Below, piece by piece: positions 26,593-35,244 of a stretch of 64,000 nucleotides of DNA. Position numbers and translations under genes: made by a program. Origin of the DNA: Comamonadaceae bacterium (lineage in GTDB: Bacteria; Pseudomonadota; Gammaproteobacteria; Burkholderiales; Burkholderiaceae_C); NCBI GenBank assembly GCA_027488985.1, contig JAIYAR010000002.1, positions 155,777 to 219,776 on the forward strand, read 5' to 3'. A model generated the notes under the pieces. It did no database searches and had not been told where the DNA came from. It saw nothing but the letters and a program-made list of their open reading frames with translations. The stretch's first letter is position 1, and each line of letters starts with the position of its first letter.

Positions 26593-26684
26593 GCATGATG
26601 GGAAGGCCTTGGCTCAGAGATCGGGAAAGTCCCCTAAAAACTTTTCCGCCGGTCACGGGCATCCTCGGTGAAAATCCGTTCACC

Positions 26685-27944
26685 ATGAATCTCGTCGATC
26701 CCCTGCCGAACGCCCGCTCTGACGCCCAGGCGCCCACCACAGCATCAGCTCCACCGGTCTTGCGGCCACGTGGTTCCAACCATGTGGGCATGCGGCAGTT
26801 CAACGAACGGGTGGTACTGCAGGCAGTCCGGCTCAATGGCAGCCTGCCCAAGGCGGATCTGGCCCGACTCACCGGCTTGACGGCGCAAACCATCGGCCTG
26901 ATTACCACGCGATTGGAAGATGACGGTTTGCTGCTCAAGCAGGACCGTGTGCGTGGACGCATCGGGCAGCCCTCGGTGCCCATGGCCTTGAACCCGGACG
27001 GCGCGTTCTCTCTCGGAATCAAAATCGGACGGCGCAGTGCAGATTGGCTGCTGGTCGACTTCACCGGTGCCGTGCGGGCGCGGGAAACCATGCCCTACGA
27101 TTTTCCGGACGCCGAAGCACTGCTGCCTGAAGTGCAGAAGCGCATGCGTGCCATTCAGGATGGACTGGGTCCCCTCGCGCAACGTATTGTCGGTGTGGGA
27201 GTTGCTGCCCCTTTTAATTTGGGTGGATGGCACAAAATGCTGGGCCTTTCGGAAACCGTGTCTGACCAGTGGAACCACATCGACCTTGCCGCTCAAGTGC
27301 AGGCGATGACCGATGTACCCGTCAGCTTTGCCAAAGATACCCAGGCAGCCTGCGTGGCAGAACTGGTTTCAGGTCGCGGCAGGGACCTCAAGAGCTTCCT
27401 TTACCTCTTTGTCGATACGTTCGTGGGTGGCGGGCTCGTTCTGAACTCCCATTTGCACGGCGGCATCCATGGCAATGCAGGAGCTGTCGCATCATTGCCT
27501 TTGCAAGTGGCCAGTGGCTCAGCAGTGCCGGAGCAGCTGTTGGCTCATGCTTCCTTGTGGGAGCTGGAGCAGCTCTACAAAGACAAGGGCTTGGACCCGA
27601 CAGCCGCCTACGATGACCGCGCGCTGGAGGGCGCTTACGCCCCCTTGACGGATGCCTGGATCACCAGCGCAGCCCAAGGACTGGCGCAGTGTGTGGTGAG
27701 TGGCACGGCCTTTCTCGATCTGGATGCTGTGGTGATCGATGGCTCGTTTTCCCGCACCATGCTCAAGCGGCTGATTGACCAGACCACGCTAGCACTGCGC
27801 AATTACAACTGGGAAGGTCTTTGGCCTGCCAAAGTGATTGCAGGCAGCATCGGCTCCGACGCCCGCGCGTTGGGCGGAGCGCTGTTGCCCTTGCATGAAA
27901 ATTTTGCACCGGACCGCGACCTGTTCCTGAAGGTCACCGCCTGA
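26685..27944 (+). CDS. frcR: ROK-family transcriptional regulator, FrcR-like
   Basis: A 419-residue regulator. A winged helix-turn-helix lies at about 40-100 (LPKADLARLTGLTAQTIGLITTRL), followed by a ROK sugar-kinase-like domain. The cysteine zinc motif CxCGxxGC expected in ROK proteins is absent: after GGIHGNAG comes AVASLPLQVASG. It is therefore a sensor without the standard zinc site. It follows frcA by 92 bp and probably represses the frc genes until the sugar binds. ATG 26685 is used; in-frame extension upstream overlaps frcA. Confidence 0.85.
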   Translation: MNLVDPLPNARSDAQAPTTASAPPVLRPRGSNHVGMRQFNERVVLQAVRLNGSLPKADLARLTGLTAQTIGLITTRLEDDGLLLKQDRVRGRIGQPSVPMALNPDGAFSLGIKIGRRSADWLLVDFTGAVRARETMPYDFPDAEALLPEVQKRMRAIQDGLGPLAQRIVGVGVAAPFNLGGWHKMLGLSETVSDQWNHIDLAAQVQAMTDVPVSFAKDTQAACVAELVSGRGRDLKSFLYLFVDTFVGGGLVLNSHLHGGIHGNAGAVASLPLQVASGSAVPEQLLAHASLWELEQLYKDKGLDPTAAYDDRALEGAYAPLTDAWITSAAQGLAQCVVSGTAFLDLDAVVIDGSFSRTMLKRLIDQTTLALRNYNWEGLWPAKVIAGSIGSDARALGGALLPLHENFAPDRDLFLKVTA

Positions 27945-27949
27945 ATCGT

Positions 27950-29200
27950 TTAGCCCCATTTTAGGGGCAGGCGGACTTCAAAGCAGGCGCCGCCTTCGGG
28001 CCGGTTGTGGCAGGACACGCTGCCGCCATGTCGCTCGGCAATCGACTTCACCAAAGCGAGCCCCAGACCGACGCCACCATCCCGTTCTGATGCACCCGGC
28101 ATGCGGTAAAAGGGCTCAAAAATGCGTTGTTGTTGGTCTGGCGGAACGCCCGGTCCGCCATCGCACACCTGCAGCACCGCCCATTCACCGTCTTGACGCA
28201 GGATCAAGTGGACCTCGCCAGCGCCATAGCGGCGCGCGTTTTCCAGCAGGTTGCGCACGGCACGGCGTAGCAGCTTGGCAACGCCAGGAACCGTCAATTC
28301 GGCAGCTTTTACATCCAGCTCTGCTTGGTTGCGCGCGCATTCCTCCGCTGCAAGACCGACCAGCTCCACGTGTTCGATGGTGCCCAAGTCTGCCTCCTTG
28401 GCATCCAAGCGGCTGGCAAGCAGGATCTCTTCAATCAGCTGGTCCAGTTCACTGATGTTGCGCGCAATCTCTTGTTTGAAGGCAGGTCCGGGGGCATCGC
28501 CCATCAATTCCAGCCCCAGCCGGATGCGGGCCAAGGGTGAGCGCAACTCGTGCGAGGCATTGGCCAGCAAGGACTTCTGCGAGGCCAGCAGGGAATCCCG
28601 CGATTTGACCAGCACCTCGATTTGCTCAGCTGCGTGGTTAAAGCGGGAGGCCAGGAAGCCCACCTCGTCGTTTCCCTGCATCGCCACCCGTGCACTTAAG
28701 TCGCCCTTGCCCCAGCGTTCCACGCCATGTTGAAGGCTCTCCAGTCGCCTTGTCAGTCGCCGGATGATGGGGTAGGTGCCCAGCGCAACCGCCACCGCGA
28801 CCAAGACCATGGTCCACACAAACCCGAACGGGGCCTTGAAGGTGCTGTTAGGTGGGCGCGGCAGGTGCAAATGGACGGTCTGGCCGTCTTGCATGCGGAC
28901 CAGGAATTCGGGGCCCCGCCCGAACCGGCCAGGCCGGTCGTCGTCCCGGTTGTCCGTGCCATCCTCCTTGTTGTCGGGAGTTGGGGGCGCATCGCCCGAT
29001 CCGAATCCGGGGACTGGAGGGGGGCGGCTCAGTCGCGCGCGACCGCTGCCGATGACTTCGCCGTATTCGTTGCGGACCACTACTTCCCGAAGCGGCGGCT
29101 CGCTGGTCATGCGCCATGCCCAACCGGCAAACAGGGTCAGGACTACCACGGCCAATACAACAGCGAGCCAGATGCGGACGTAGAGCCTGTGCAGGAACAT
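27950..29200 (-). CDS. Sensor histidine kinase
   Basis: A 416-residue membrane kinase of the RstB/CpxA type. Helices lie at about 8-28 and 123-143, bounding a periplasmic region rich in Pro, Gly and Asp. A HAMP domain follows, then the H-box LLANASHELRSPLAR, N-box AVRNLLENARRYG and G-boxes CDGGPGV and GVGLGLALV. It is encoded 2 bp after its response regulator. The stimulus is unknown. A small GCCCC/GGGGC hairpin (27953-27968) overlaps its last codons and may separate it from the convergent frcR. Confidence 0.92.
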   Translation of the reverse strand: MFLHRLYVRIWLAVVLAVVVLTLFAGWAWRMTSEPPLREVVVRNEYGEVIGSGRARLSRPPPVPGFGSGDAPPTPDNKEDGTDNRDDDRPGRFGRGPEFLVRMQDGQTVHLHLPRPPNSTFKAPFGFVWTMVLVAVAVALGTYPIIRRLTRRLESLQHGVERWGKGDLSARVAMQGNDEVGFLASRFNHAAEQIEVLVKSRDSLLASQKSLLANASHELRSPLARIRLGLELMGDAPGPAFKQEIARNISELDQLIEEILLASRLDAKEADLGTIEHVELVGLAAEECARNQAELDVKAAELTVPGVAKLLRRAVRNLLENARRYGAGEVHLILRQDGEWAVLQVCDGGPGVPPDQQQRIFEPFYRMPGASERDGGVGLGLALVKSIAERHGGSVSCHNRPEGGACFEVRLPLKWG

Positions 29201-29202
29201 GG

Positions 29203-29919
29203 TCAGTCCTGCTGGCGCGCGAACACGTAGCCGACACCGCGCACGGTCAAAATGCGTTTGGGGTCTTTGGCGTCCGCTTCAATGGCTGCGCGGATACGAC
29301 CCATGTGCACGTCGATGGAGCGATCAAAAGCTTCGAGCTCCCGGCCACGCACGGCTTCCATGATCTGGTCGCGGGTAAGTACCCGACCAGCGCGTTCTGC
29401 GAGTGCGACCAGAAGGTCGAACTGGTAGGAGGTGAGTTCACAGGCTCTACCGCCGACCATGACGGTACGTGCGTCCCGGTCGATCTCCAGGGTGCCGAAT
29501 CGCAGCGCTTTGCTGTTGATGGCGAGAGATTCGCCCTTGCGCCGCAGGATGGCCCGTATGCGTGCCAACAACTCACGGGGCTCAAAAGGCTTGGGGAGAT
29601 AGTCGTCAGCGCCTATCTCCAAGCCGATGATGCGGTCCATGGCATCACCTTTGGCGGTCAGCATGAGCACAGGCACCTGACCCATGGCGCCGGGCAGAGC
29701 GCGGATACGGCGGCAAATTTCCAGGCCGTCCATGTCCGGCAGCATCAGATCCAGAATCACCAGCTCGGGCACCTCTTGACCGCTGTCCGGGGAGAGGCGG
29801 GCGAGCCCGCCTTGTCCGTCACCGGCGTGAGCCACTGTGAATCCGGATTGGCCGAGGTACTCGGCCACCATGGAGGCAAGCCGGGCATCGTCTTCGATCA
29901 TGAGCAGGTTTTGGCGCAT
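29203..29919 (-). CDS. OmpR-family response regulator
   Basis: A 238-residue regulator similar in plan to RstA. The receiver domain has Asp57 in LVILDLMLPDMDG, acidic residues at 10-11 and Lys in YLPKPFEPREL. A winged-helix domain ends in ILTVRGVGYVFA. It is transcribed with the kinase that follows. No target site can be seen; the pair lies between the frc cluster and ampG but need not control either. Confidence 0.93.
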   Translation of the reverse strand: MRQNLLMIEDDARLASMVAEYLGQSGFTVAHAGDGQGGLARLSPDSGQEVPELVILDLMLPDMDGLEICRRIRALPGAMGQVPVLMLTAKGDAMDRIIGLEIGADDYLPKPFEPRELLARIRAILRRKGESLAINSKALRFGTLEIDRDARTVMVGGRACELTSYQFDLLVALAERAGRVLTRDQIMEAVRGRELEAFDRSIDVHMGRIRAAIEADAKDPKRILTVRGVGYVFARQQD

Positions 29920-29992
29920 GGCCGCAGTCTAGCCCCGCATGCCCGGAAGGCGATGCCCTTGCCCTAAAGTTTGCGTAAAGTTGGGTAAATTC

Positions 29993-30047
29993 CGCTATCG
30001 AATAGATAGCTGTCTGCGCATATTCAATGAGTGCTGGAGCCTGTTTT
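29993..30047 (+). repeat. Dispersed repeat copy forming the ampG stop
   Basis: CGCTATCGAATAGATAGCTG then TCTGCGCATATTCAATGAGTGCTGGAGCCTGTTTTT. On the minus strand this copy encodes the last residues of the AmpG-like protein (KTGSSTH) and its TGA stop at 30024-30026. Confidence 0.8.
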
Positions 30048-31367
30048 TAGTCTGGACGCAAAAGCAATCAACACGAGCACGGGCGCGCCCAAGCATGCCG
30101 TGCTGACAAAGAACTGGGTGTAACCGAATGCGTTGACAAAGTCGCCGGAGAAGCCGGCGAGGAATTTCGGTAACAGCACCATCATGGAGCTGAACAGCGC
30201 GTATTGGGTGGCCGAGTACTGGATGTTCGTGAGGGATGACAGGTAAGCCACGAAAGCAGCGGTGGCAATGCCACTGGAAAAGTTGTCCGCTGAAATGACT
30301 GCAATCAGGGCATGCAGATCGTGCCCGCGGCCACCCAGCCACGCAAATAGCAAGTTGCTACCGGCACTCAACACCGCACCGAGCATCAGCACGCGCAATA
30401 CCCCCATGCGCATGGCCAGAGCGCCACCTACGAACGCGCCCACCAGCGTCATGATCACGCCGTAGACCTTGGTGATCGAAGCCACTTCCCCTTTGGTGTA
30501 GCCCATGTCGACATAAAAGGGATTGGCCATGATGCCCATGACCACATCACTGATGCGATAAGTGGCAATGAGCGCCAGGATTAGGGCCGCGTGCCAGCGG
30601 TGGCGTTTGAAAAACTCTGCAAATGGCTCCACCAGCGCGCTTTGTAGCCATTCCGCAGCGTTACGTGCCGGAGCCATTGGGCGAGGCGCAGGTTCCCTAG
30701 AAAAAATGACCGTAAGCATGCCCGGCAACATGCTGAGTGCCATCACCAGGTAGGCGGTGCGCCAGGCGGTGTATTGGTAGAGCTCAGCACTGGGGGTCTC
30801 GCTGGCGGCTGCTATCCATAAGGCACCGGCACCGGCCCAGATCATGGCCAGTCGATAACCTGCCATGTAGGTGGCGGACAAGGCCGCTTGGTGTTGGCTG
30901 TCGCCGGATTCAATGCGGAAGGCGTCCAGTGCGATGTCCTGGGTGGCGGAGGCGAAGGCCAGTGCAATCGCACACCACACGACCGGTGCCAGCGCTTGGC
31001 GAGGATCCGTCAGGGCCATGGTGCACAAAGCCAGCATGATGGCGCTTTGGGCCAGGATGAGCCAACTGCGGCGACGCCCCAGCATGGGGGTCAACAACGG
31101 AATGGCCAATCGATCCACCAAGGGCGCCCACGCCCACTTGAAGCCGAAGGCGATACCTACCCAACTCATGTGACCGATGGTGCTGCGGTCCACGCCGGCT
31201 TCGCGCAGCCAGAAGCTCAGCGTGCCGAACACCAGCAAAAAAGGCAGTCCCGCTGAGAAACCCAAGGAGAGCATCCGCAAGGAGGCCGGCTCTGCATACA
31301 CCTTGAGGGTGTCCCGCCAGTGGGGCTTGTCATCGGGGCGCAGGGTGTCGGGCGTTACAGAACTCAT
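30024..31367 (-). CDS. ampG: AmpG-like muropeptide transporter (MFS)
   Basis: A 447-residue major facilitator with about 12 membrane segments. LGFSAGLPFLLVFGTLSFWL near the start and ATQDIALDAFRIE are hallmarks of AmpG, the permease that imports GlcNAc-anhydroMurNAc peptides for wall recycling. I chose ATG 31367 (MSSVTPD); ATG 31388 is an alternative. The last seven residues and the stop come from a dispersed repeat copy, so the C-terminal tail was changed by insertion. It is divergent from the M48 protease gene. Confidence 0.85.
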   Translation of the reverse strand: MSSVTPDTLRPDDKPHWRDTLKVYAEPASLRMLSLGFSAGLPFLLVFGTLSFWLREAGVDRSTIGHMSWVGIAFGFKWAWAPLVDRLAIPLLTPMLGRRRSWLILAQSAIMLALCTMALTDPRQALAPVVWCAIALAFASATQDIALDAFRIESGDSQHQAALSATYMAGYRLAMIWAGAGALWIAAASETPSAELYQYTAWRTAYLVMALSMLPGMLTVIFSREPAPRPMAPARNAAEWLQSALVEPFAEFFKRHRWHAALILALIATYRISDVVMGIMANPFYVDMGYTKGEVASITKVYGVIMTLVGAFVGGALAMRMGVLRVLMLGAVLSAGSNLLFAWLGGRGHDLHALIAVISADNFSSGIATAAFVAYLSSLTNIQYSATQYALFSSMMVLLPKFLAGFSGDFVNAFGYTQFFVSTACLGAPVLVLIAFASRLKTGSSTH

Positions 31368-31407
31368 CGGGGAATAATACCTGTCCATCCAGGAGCCTTT
31401 GCCAGCT

Positions 31408-32274
31408 ATGTCCACTGTACTTTTTGATCCGCGATCAGCTCGCCTTCCCCTACGCCGTGTTGCATCGTCGTTGGTGCTGGCCATGGCGACGCTGTCTGCT
31501 TTGCCTGTCGCTGCGCGAGAAGGCGTCGATGTAGGCAAAAACTCGGCTTTCAGCAAACTGGTACCGGCTGAAGAGATTGAGCAGTCTGCCGCCCAGCAGT
31601 ACGCCCAGATGCTGGCCAAGGCCGATCAGCAGCGGGCACTGGCCGGCAAAGATCACCCTCAACTGTTGCGCTTGCGCGCGATTGCCCGCCGCATCATCCC
31701 TTTCGCCATTGAATGGAACCCGCGTGCCAAAGACTGGCAATGGGAGGTCAACCTGATCGGCTCCAAGCAGATCAACGCCTTCTGTATGCCGGGGGGCAAG
31801 ATCGCGTTTTACACCGGCATTCTCGAGACCCTCAAACTCACCGATGACGAGGCTGCCATGGTGATGGGCCATGAAATCGCACACGCCTTGCGCGAGCACG
31901 CCAGGGAACGCATGGGAAAGAACGCAGCCACCGGTTTGGGTGCCAACCTGTTGAGTCAGGTATTGGGGTTGGGGCAGGTCGGACAAACCGTGACGCAATA
32001 CGGGGCCCAGTTGCTGACCTTGAAATTCAGCCGTGAAGACGAGTCTGAAGCGGATCTCGTGGGTTTGGAGCTCGCAGCCCGTGCGGGCTATGACCCACGC
32101 GCCGGCATCAGCCTGTGGCGCAAGATGTCTGCAGCCAACAAGAACGCCCCGCCGCAATGGCTTTCCACCCACCCTGCGGGAGAGTCGCGCATTGCGGACA
32201 TGGAGGCCGCCATGTCTCAAGTGGTCCCCCTATACAACAAAGCGCAAAAGCCTTCCAAGACAAGCGCCCGCTGA
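31408..32274 (+). CDS. M48-family metalloprotease, secreted
   Basis: A 288-residue zinc protease exported to the periplasm. Signal region about 1-36 (LVLAMATLSALPVAA). The zinc motif HEIAH is at 155-159, and the third ligand is likely the Glu of SREDESEADLVG. The plan resembles LoiP and YcaL/BepA-type enzymes that degrade misfolded outer-membrane proteins, but no TPR tail as in BepA is seen. The Ala-rich catalytic region is complete. It stands alone, divergent from ampG. Confidence 0.9.
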   Translation: MSTVLFDPRSARLPLRRVASSLVLAMATLSALPVAAREGVDVGKNSAFSKLVPAEEIEQSAAQQYAQMLAKADQQRALAGKDHPQLLRLRAIARRIIPFAIEWNPRAKDWQWEVNLIGSKQINAFCMPGGKIAFYTGILETLKLTDDEAAMVMGHEIAHALREHARERMGKNAATGLGANLLSQVLGLGQVGQTVTQYGAQLLTLKFSREDESEADLVGLELAARAGYDPRAGISLWRKMSAANKNAPPQWLSTHPAGESRIADMEAAMSQVVPLYNKAQKPSKTSAR

Positions 32275-32303
32275 CCCAAAGTGTGACAAAAATCACGCCC
32301 GGC

Positions 32304-32319
32304 TAGTCCGCGCGGACTA
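32304..32319. promoter_or_regulatory. Perfect 16 bp palindrome upstream of the PEP-CTERM gene
   Basis: TAGTCCGCGCGGACTA is fully self-complementary and ends 59 bp before the ATG of the PEP-CTERM gene, in a 104 bp gap. It is a good operator candidate; no regulator can be named. Confidence 0.4.
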
Positions 32320-32378
32320 TTGCTGCAAGACCCGCAGCCCGAGAAAATTACAGGTGGTTACATATCAAAGGGAGCACC

Positions 32379-33026
32379 ATGCGCAACACTTTCAATACTA
32401 TCGCCAGCGGCTTGCTGTTGGGGCTTGCCCTGACGGGCCAGGCCATGGCAACTACCAGCCCCGTTTTCAGTATTACGGATACTGGTAATACCCAGACTCT
32501 GCACCTGAGCACAAGCTCTTCGTCCAATCGTTTCGATGTCAATGTGCCTTCAGGTTTCAGCCTCGCAGGGACCAAGATCGGCAGCTTCCTCTCATTGAGC
32601 AGCTCGGCTGATCTGGTGTTTAGCTTTGTCGGAGAAGAGGCAGGCTACAACAATGTGTTTGGAGCCATCAAATTCAAACCGTTTGATGTGGGCCTGTTTT
32701 CCAACAACTCCTCGACCGCCGGAAATACGTCTTTCACATTTGCCAATGTTGCGGCCGGCAAGCTGAATTTCGGTTTCCTCTCGGATGGAAATCTGAAAAA
32801 CTATTTTTCGAATGGCAGCGTCAACATTGGTCTCAAGCTCAGCAGCGACAGCAAGAGCGCATTGCTGATGTTCAATGACAACTACAAAGGTGACAAAGAC
32901 TATGACGACATGGTCGTCAAAGTGTCCATTCTTTCCGCCGTTCCTGAGCCTGAAACCTATGCATTGATGCTGGGTGGTTTGGCTTTGTTGGGTGCAGTGG
33001 CGCGCCGCCGAAAACTACAAGCTTGA
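32379..33026 (+). CDS. PEP-CTERM sorted surface protein
   Basis: A 215-residue exported protein. The signal peptide is about 1-25. The C-terminus holds a PEP-CTERM tag, VPEPETYALMLGGLALLGAV followed by ARRRK, recognised by exosortase EpsH-type systems linked to exopolysaccharide. The middle has low-complexity Ser/Asn/Thr stretches, and MFNDNYKGDKDYDDMVVKV resembles the acidic loop of DUF4114 domains, which may bind calcium. GGAG precedes the ATG. No exosortase gene lies in the window. A clear terminator follows. Confidence 0.9.
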   Translation: MRNTFNTIASGLLLGLALTGQAMATTSPVFSITDTGNTQTLHLSTSSSSNRFDVNVPSGFSLAGTKIGSFLSLSSSADLVFSFVGEEAGYNNVFGAIKFKPFDVGLFSNNSSTAGNTSFTFANVAAGKLNFGFLSDGNLKNYFSNGSVNIGLKLSSDSKSALLMFNDNYKGDKDYDDMVVKVSILSAVPEPETYALMLGGLALLGAVARRRKLQA

Positions 33027-33048
33027 CGCTTCTATGTGATGGAATAAA

Positions 33049-33074
33049 AAAGAGCCCTTGGGGCTCTTTTTTTT
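33049..33074. terminator. Rho-independent terminator after the PEP-CTERM gene
   Basis: AGAGCCC-TTG-GGGCTCT stem followed by a run of eight T on the plus strand, with an A-run on the other side. It can therefore also end the convergent xth transcript. Confidence 0.92.
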
Positions 33075-33101
33075 GTCCGCGTGTCGAAGGCGGGTTGCTT
33101 G

Positions 33102-33905
33102 TCAGAGCGTGAGGTCGTAACCCACGGTAATCGGAGCATGATCAGAGAATTTCTCGGCCTTGTAGATAGCCACCTCTCTGGCAGTTGCCGCCACCGAAGG
33201 TGTGGCCAAGTGGTAGTCCAGGCGCCAACCTACATTCTTGGCATAGGCTTGCCCCCGGTTACTCCACCATGTGTAGCAGTCGTCGGTGGCTGTCGGCTCC
33301 AGCTGCCGGTAGACGTCTACCAAGCCGCCTTCGCTGAGGGCCTTGCTCATCCAGGCGCGCTCTTCAGGCAGGAAGCCGGAATTTTTTTTGTTGCCTTTCC
33401 AGTTCTTCAGGTCGATTTCCTGGTGGGCGATATTCAGATCGCCGCACAGGACGAGTTCCCGCTCTGCCTTCAGTTGCTGGAGATGCGGGTAGAACTCGGC
33501 GAGGAAGCGGAACTTTGCCGCTTGCCGCTCTTCGCCGGAAGACCCGCTGGGAAAGTACGCGCTGATAATTGAAAACTTGCGCGATGGGGTGTCAAACCGT
33601 AATTCGACATAGCGACCTTCAGCATCAAACTCTGAAGAGCCATAGCCGATGCGCACATCGCTTGGGGCGCGTTTGGTGTACACCGCAACGCCGGAGTAGC
33701 CTTTTTTTTCGGCGAAGTGAAAGTGCCCGTGAAGGTGACCAAAAGACTCGAAGCGCCCCGCTACATCGGGCGCCTGCGCTTTGACTTCCTGTACGCAAAT
33801 ACAATCAGGCTGCGCCTGCGTAAGCCAGGCTTCCAAGCCCTTGCTGGTGGCAGAACGGATACCGTTCAAGTTGAGGCTGGTTAATTTAAACAAGGATTTC
33901 CCCAT
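33102..33905 (-). CDS. xth: Exodeoxyribonuclease III
   Basis: A 267-residue Mg-dependent AP endonuclease and 3'-5' exonuclease of base-excision repair. LNLNGIRSA, VQEVKA, GDLNIAHQEID, GWRLDYHLAT and FSDHAPI are the conserved active-site motifs. The start ATG at 33903-33905 overlaps the divergent pyrE start in the sequence CATG. A TTG at 33893 would separate the genes and cannot be excluded, as neither has a strong ribosome site. Length is normal. Confidence 0.93.
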   Translation of the reverse strand: MGKSLFKLTSLNLNGIRSATSKGLEAWLTQAQPDCICVQEVKAQAPDVAGRFESFGHLHGHFHFAEKKGYSGVAVYTKRAPSDVRIGYGSSEFDAEGRYVELRFDTPSRKFSIISAYFPSGSSGEERQAAKFRFLAEFYPHLQQLKAERELVLCGDLNIAHQEIDLKNWKGNKKNSGFLPEERAWMSKALSEGGLVDVYRQLEPTATDDCYTWWSNRGQAYAKNVGWRLDYHLATPSVAATAREVAIYKAEKFSDHAPITVGYDLTL

Positions 33906-34575
33906 GTCGGATAAAGACCCGTTGGCCCAAGAGTTTGTGCAGTTTGCTATTGCGTGCGGGGTGTTGCGATTCGGCGAATTCAAGACCAAGGCCGGCCGCA
34001 TGAGTCCCTACTTTTTCAATGCCGGGCTGTTTGACGACGGGGACAAACTCGGACGGCTGGCTGGATTTTATGCCCAGCGTTTGCTGGCCAGCGGCATCGA
34101 GTTCGATATGGTGTTCGGCCCTGCTTACAAAGGCATTCCCCTGGGCGCTGCCGTTGCGATCGAACTGGCCCGCTTGGGCCGCAACGTGCCTTTTGCTTAC
34201 AACCGGAAAGAAGCCAAAGACCACGGCGAGGGCGGCACATTGGTCGGCGCACCACTCAAGGGCCGTGTGCTCATCATTGATGACGTGATGTCTGCAGGCA
34301 CCGCTGCGCGCGAATCTATTGCCATCATTCAGGCTGCTGGTGCTATGCCCCATGCAGTCTGCATCGCCTTGGATCGCCAGGAAATGGCCACTGAGAACGG
34401 GAAGGATGTGCCCTACAGTGCTGTGCAGTATGTGCGGGAGCAGCTGGGACTGAAGGTCTGCGCAATTGCGAAGCTGGGGGATTTGATGCAGTATCTGCAG
34501 CAGCGCAGCGGCTCCGCTCAGGATGCCGAGCGTGTGTTGGCTTATCGCCAGCGGTACGGGGTTGAAGAAAGATAA
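33904..34575 (+). CDS. pyrE: Orotate phosphoribosyltransferase
   Basis: A 223-residue enzyme joining orotate and PRPP to give OMP in pyrimidine synthesis. The PRPP loop is VLIIDDVMSAGTA and the orotate-side motif is AYNRKEAKDHGEGG. AAGGA lies upstream of ATG 33904. That ATG shares two bases with the divergent xth start codon, so the two genes have no intergenic DNA and each promoter must lie within the other gene. The next gene follows after 3 bp. Confidence 0.95.
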   Translation: MSDKDPLAQEFVQFAIACGVLRFGEFKTKAGRMSPYFFNAGLFDDGDKLGRLAGFYAQRLLASGIEFDMVFGPAYKGIPLGAAVAIELARLGRNVPFAYNRKEAKDHGEGGTLVGAPLKGRVLIIDDVMSAGTAARESIAIIQAAGAMPHAVCIALDRQEMATENGKDVPYSAVQYVREQLGLKVCAIAKLGDLMQYLQQRSGSAQDAERVLAYRQRYGVEER

Positions 34576-34578
34576 TTC

Positions 34579-35241
34579 ATGAACATGGCAACGATCGTCG
34601 GCCGCCTTTACTTCGCTGCATGGCTCGCCGCAACGGCCTTAAGTGCCGGTGCTCAGGCGCCTGCGCCCGCCACAGGTGGGGTCTATACCTGCGTAGATGC
34701 AAAAGGTCGCAAGTTAACGGCTGATCGGCCCATCGTGGAATGTATAGATCGCGAGCAAAAAATCCTGAACCCCAGCGGCACGGTGCGCGCAAAGGTAGGC
34801 CCCAGCTTGACGGCCAAAGAAATGGCAGACATTGAAGCCAAGGAAAAGCGGGAGGCAGAAGAACGCAACCGGACTGCGGAAGAAAAGCGCCGGGATCGTG
34901 CGTTGCTTGCACGGTACCCGAGCAAGGCAGTCCATGACCAGGAGCGAGCAGATGCCTTGGCCCAAATAGCGGTGGTCGTGAAGGCCGCCACTAACCGGCT
35001 GGACGAATTGGCCAAACAACGCCGCACCATCGATGAAGAAATGGAGTTCTACAAAAAGGACCCCACCAAAGCACCCGCATATGTCCGCCGCCAACTCGAG
35101 GAAAACACCCAGAGCCAATCGGTACAGCGGCGCTTCATCGGAGAGCAGGATGCCGAAGCCAAGCGGGTCAACGAACGCTTTGACGATGAGTTGGGAAGGC
35201 TCCGGCAACTATGGGCCGCCGCAGCCGCGGTGCCCAAGTAA
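34579..35241 (+). CDS. DUF4124-like periplasmic protein with coiled coil
   Basis: A 220-residue exported protein, signal peptide about 1-25 (AWLAATALSAGAQA). VYTCVDAKGRKLTADRPIVECI is the pattern of DUF4124, a small domain with two cysteines common in proteobacterial periplasmic proteins. The remainder (about 80-215) is highly charged and helical, probably coiled coil. It starts 3 bp after pyrE. Function is unknown. Confidence 0.8.
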   Translation: MNMATIVGRLYFAAWLAATALSAGAQAPAPATGGVYTCVDAKGRKLTADRPIVECIDREQKILNPSGTVRAKVGPSLTAKEMADIEAKEKREAEERNRTAEEKRRDRALLARYPSKAVHDQERADALAQIAVVVKAATNRLDELAKQRRTIDEEMEFYKKDPTKAPAYVRRQLEENTQSQSVQRRFIGEQDAEAKRVNERFDDELGRLRQLWAAAAAVPK

Positions 35242-35244
35242 TCA

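Noticed and set aside
32275-32378. Sigma-54 promoter before the PEP-CTERM gene
   Set aside because: No GG-N10-GC pair with the required spacing was found.
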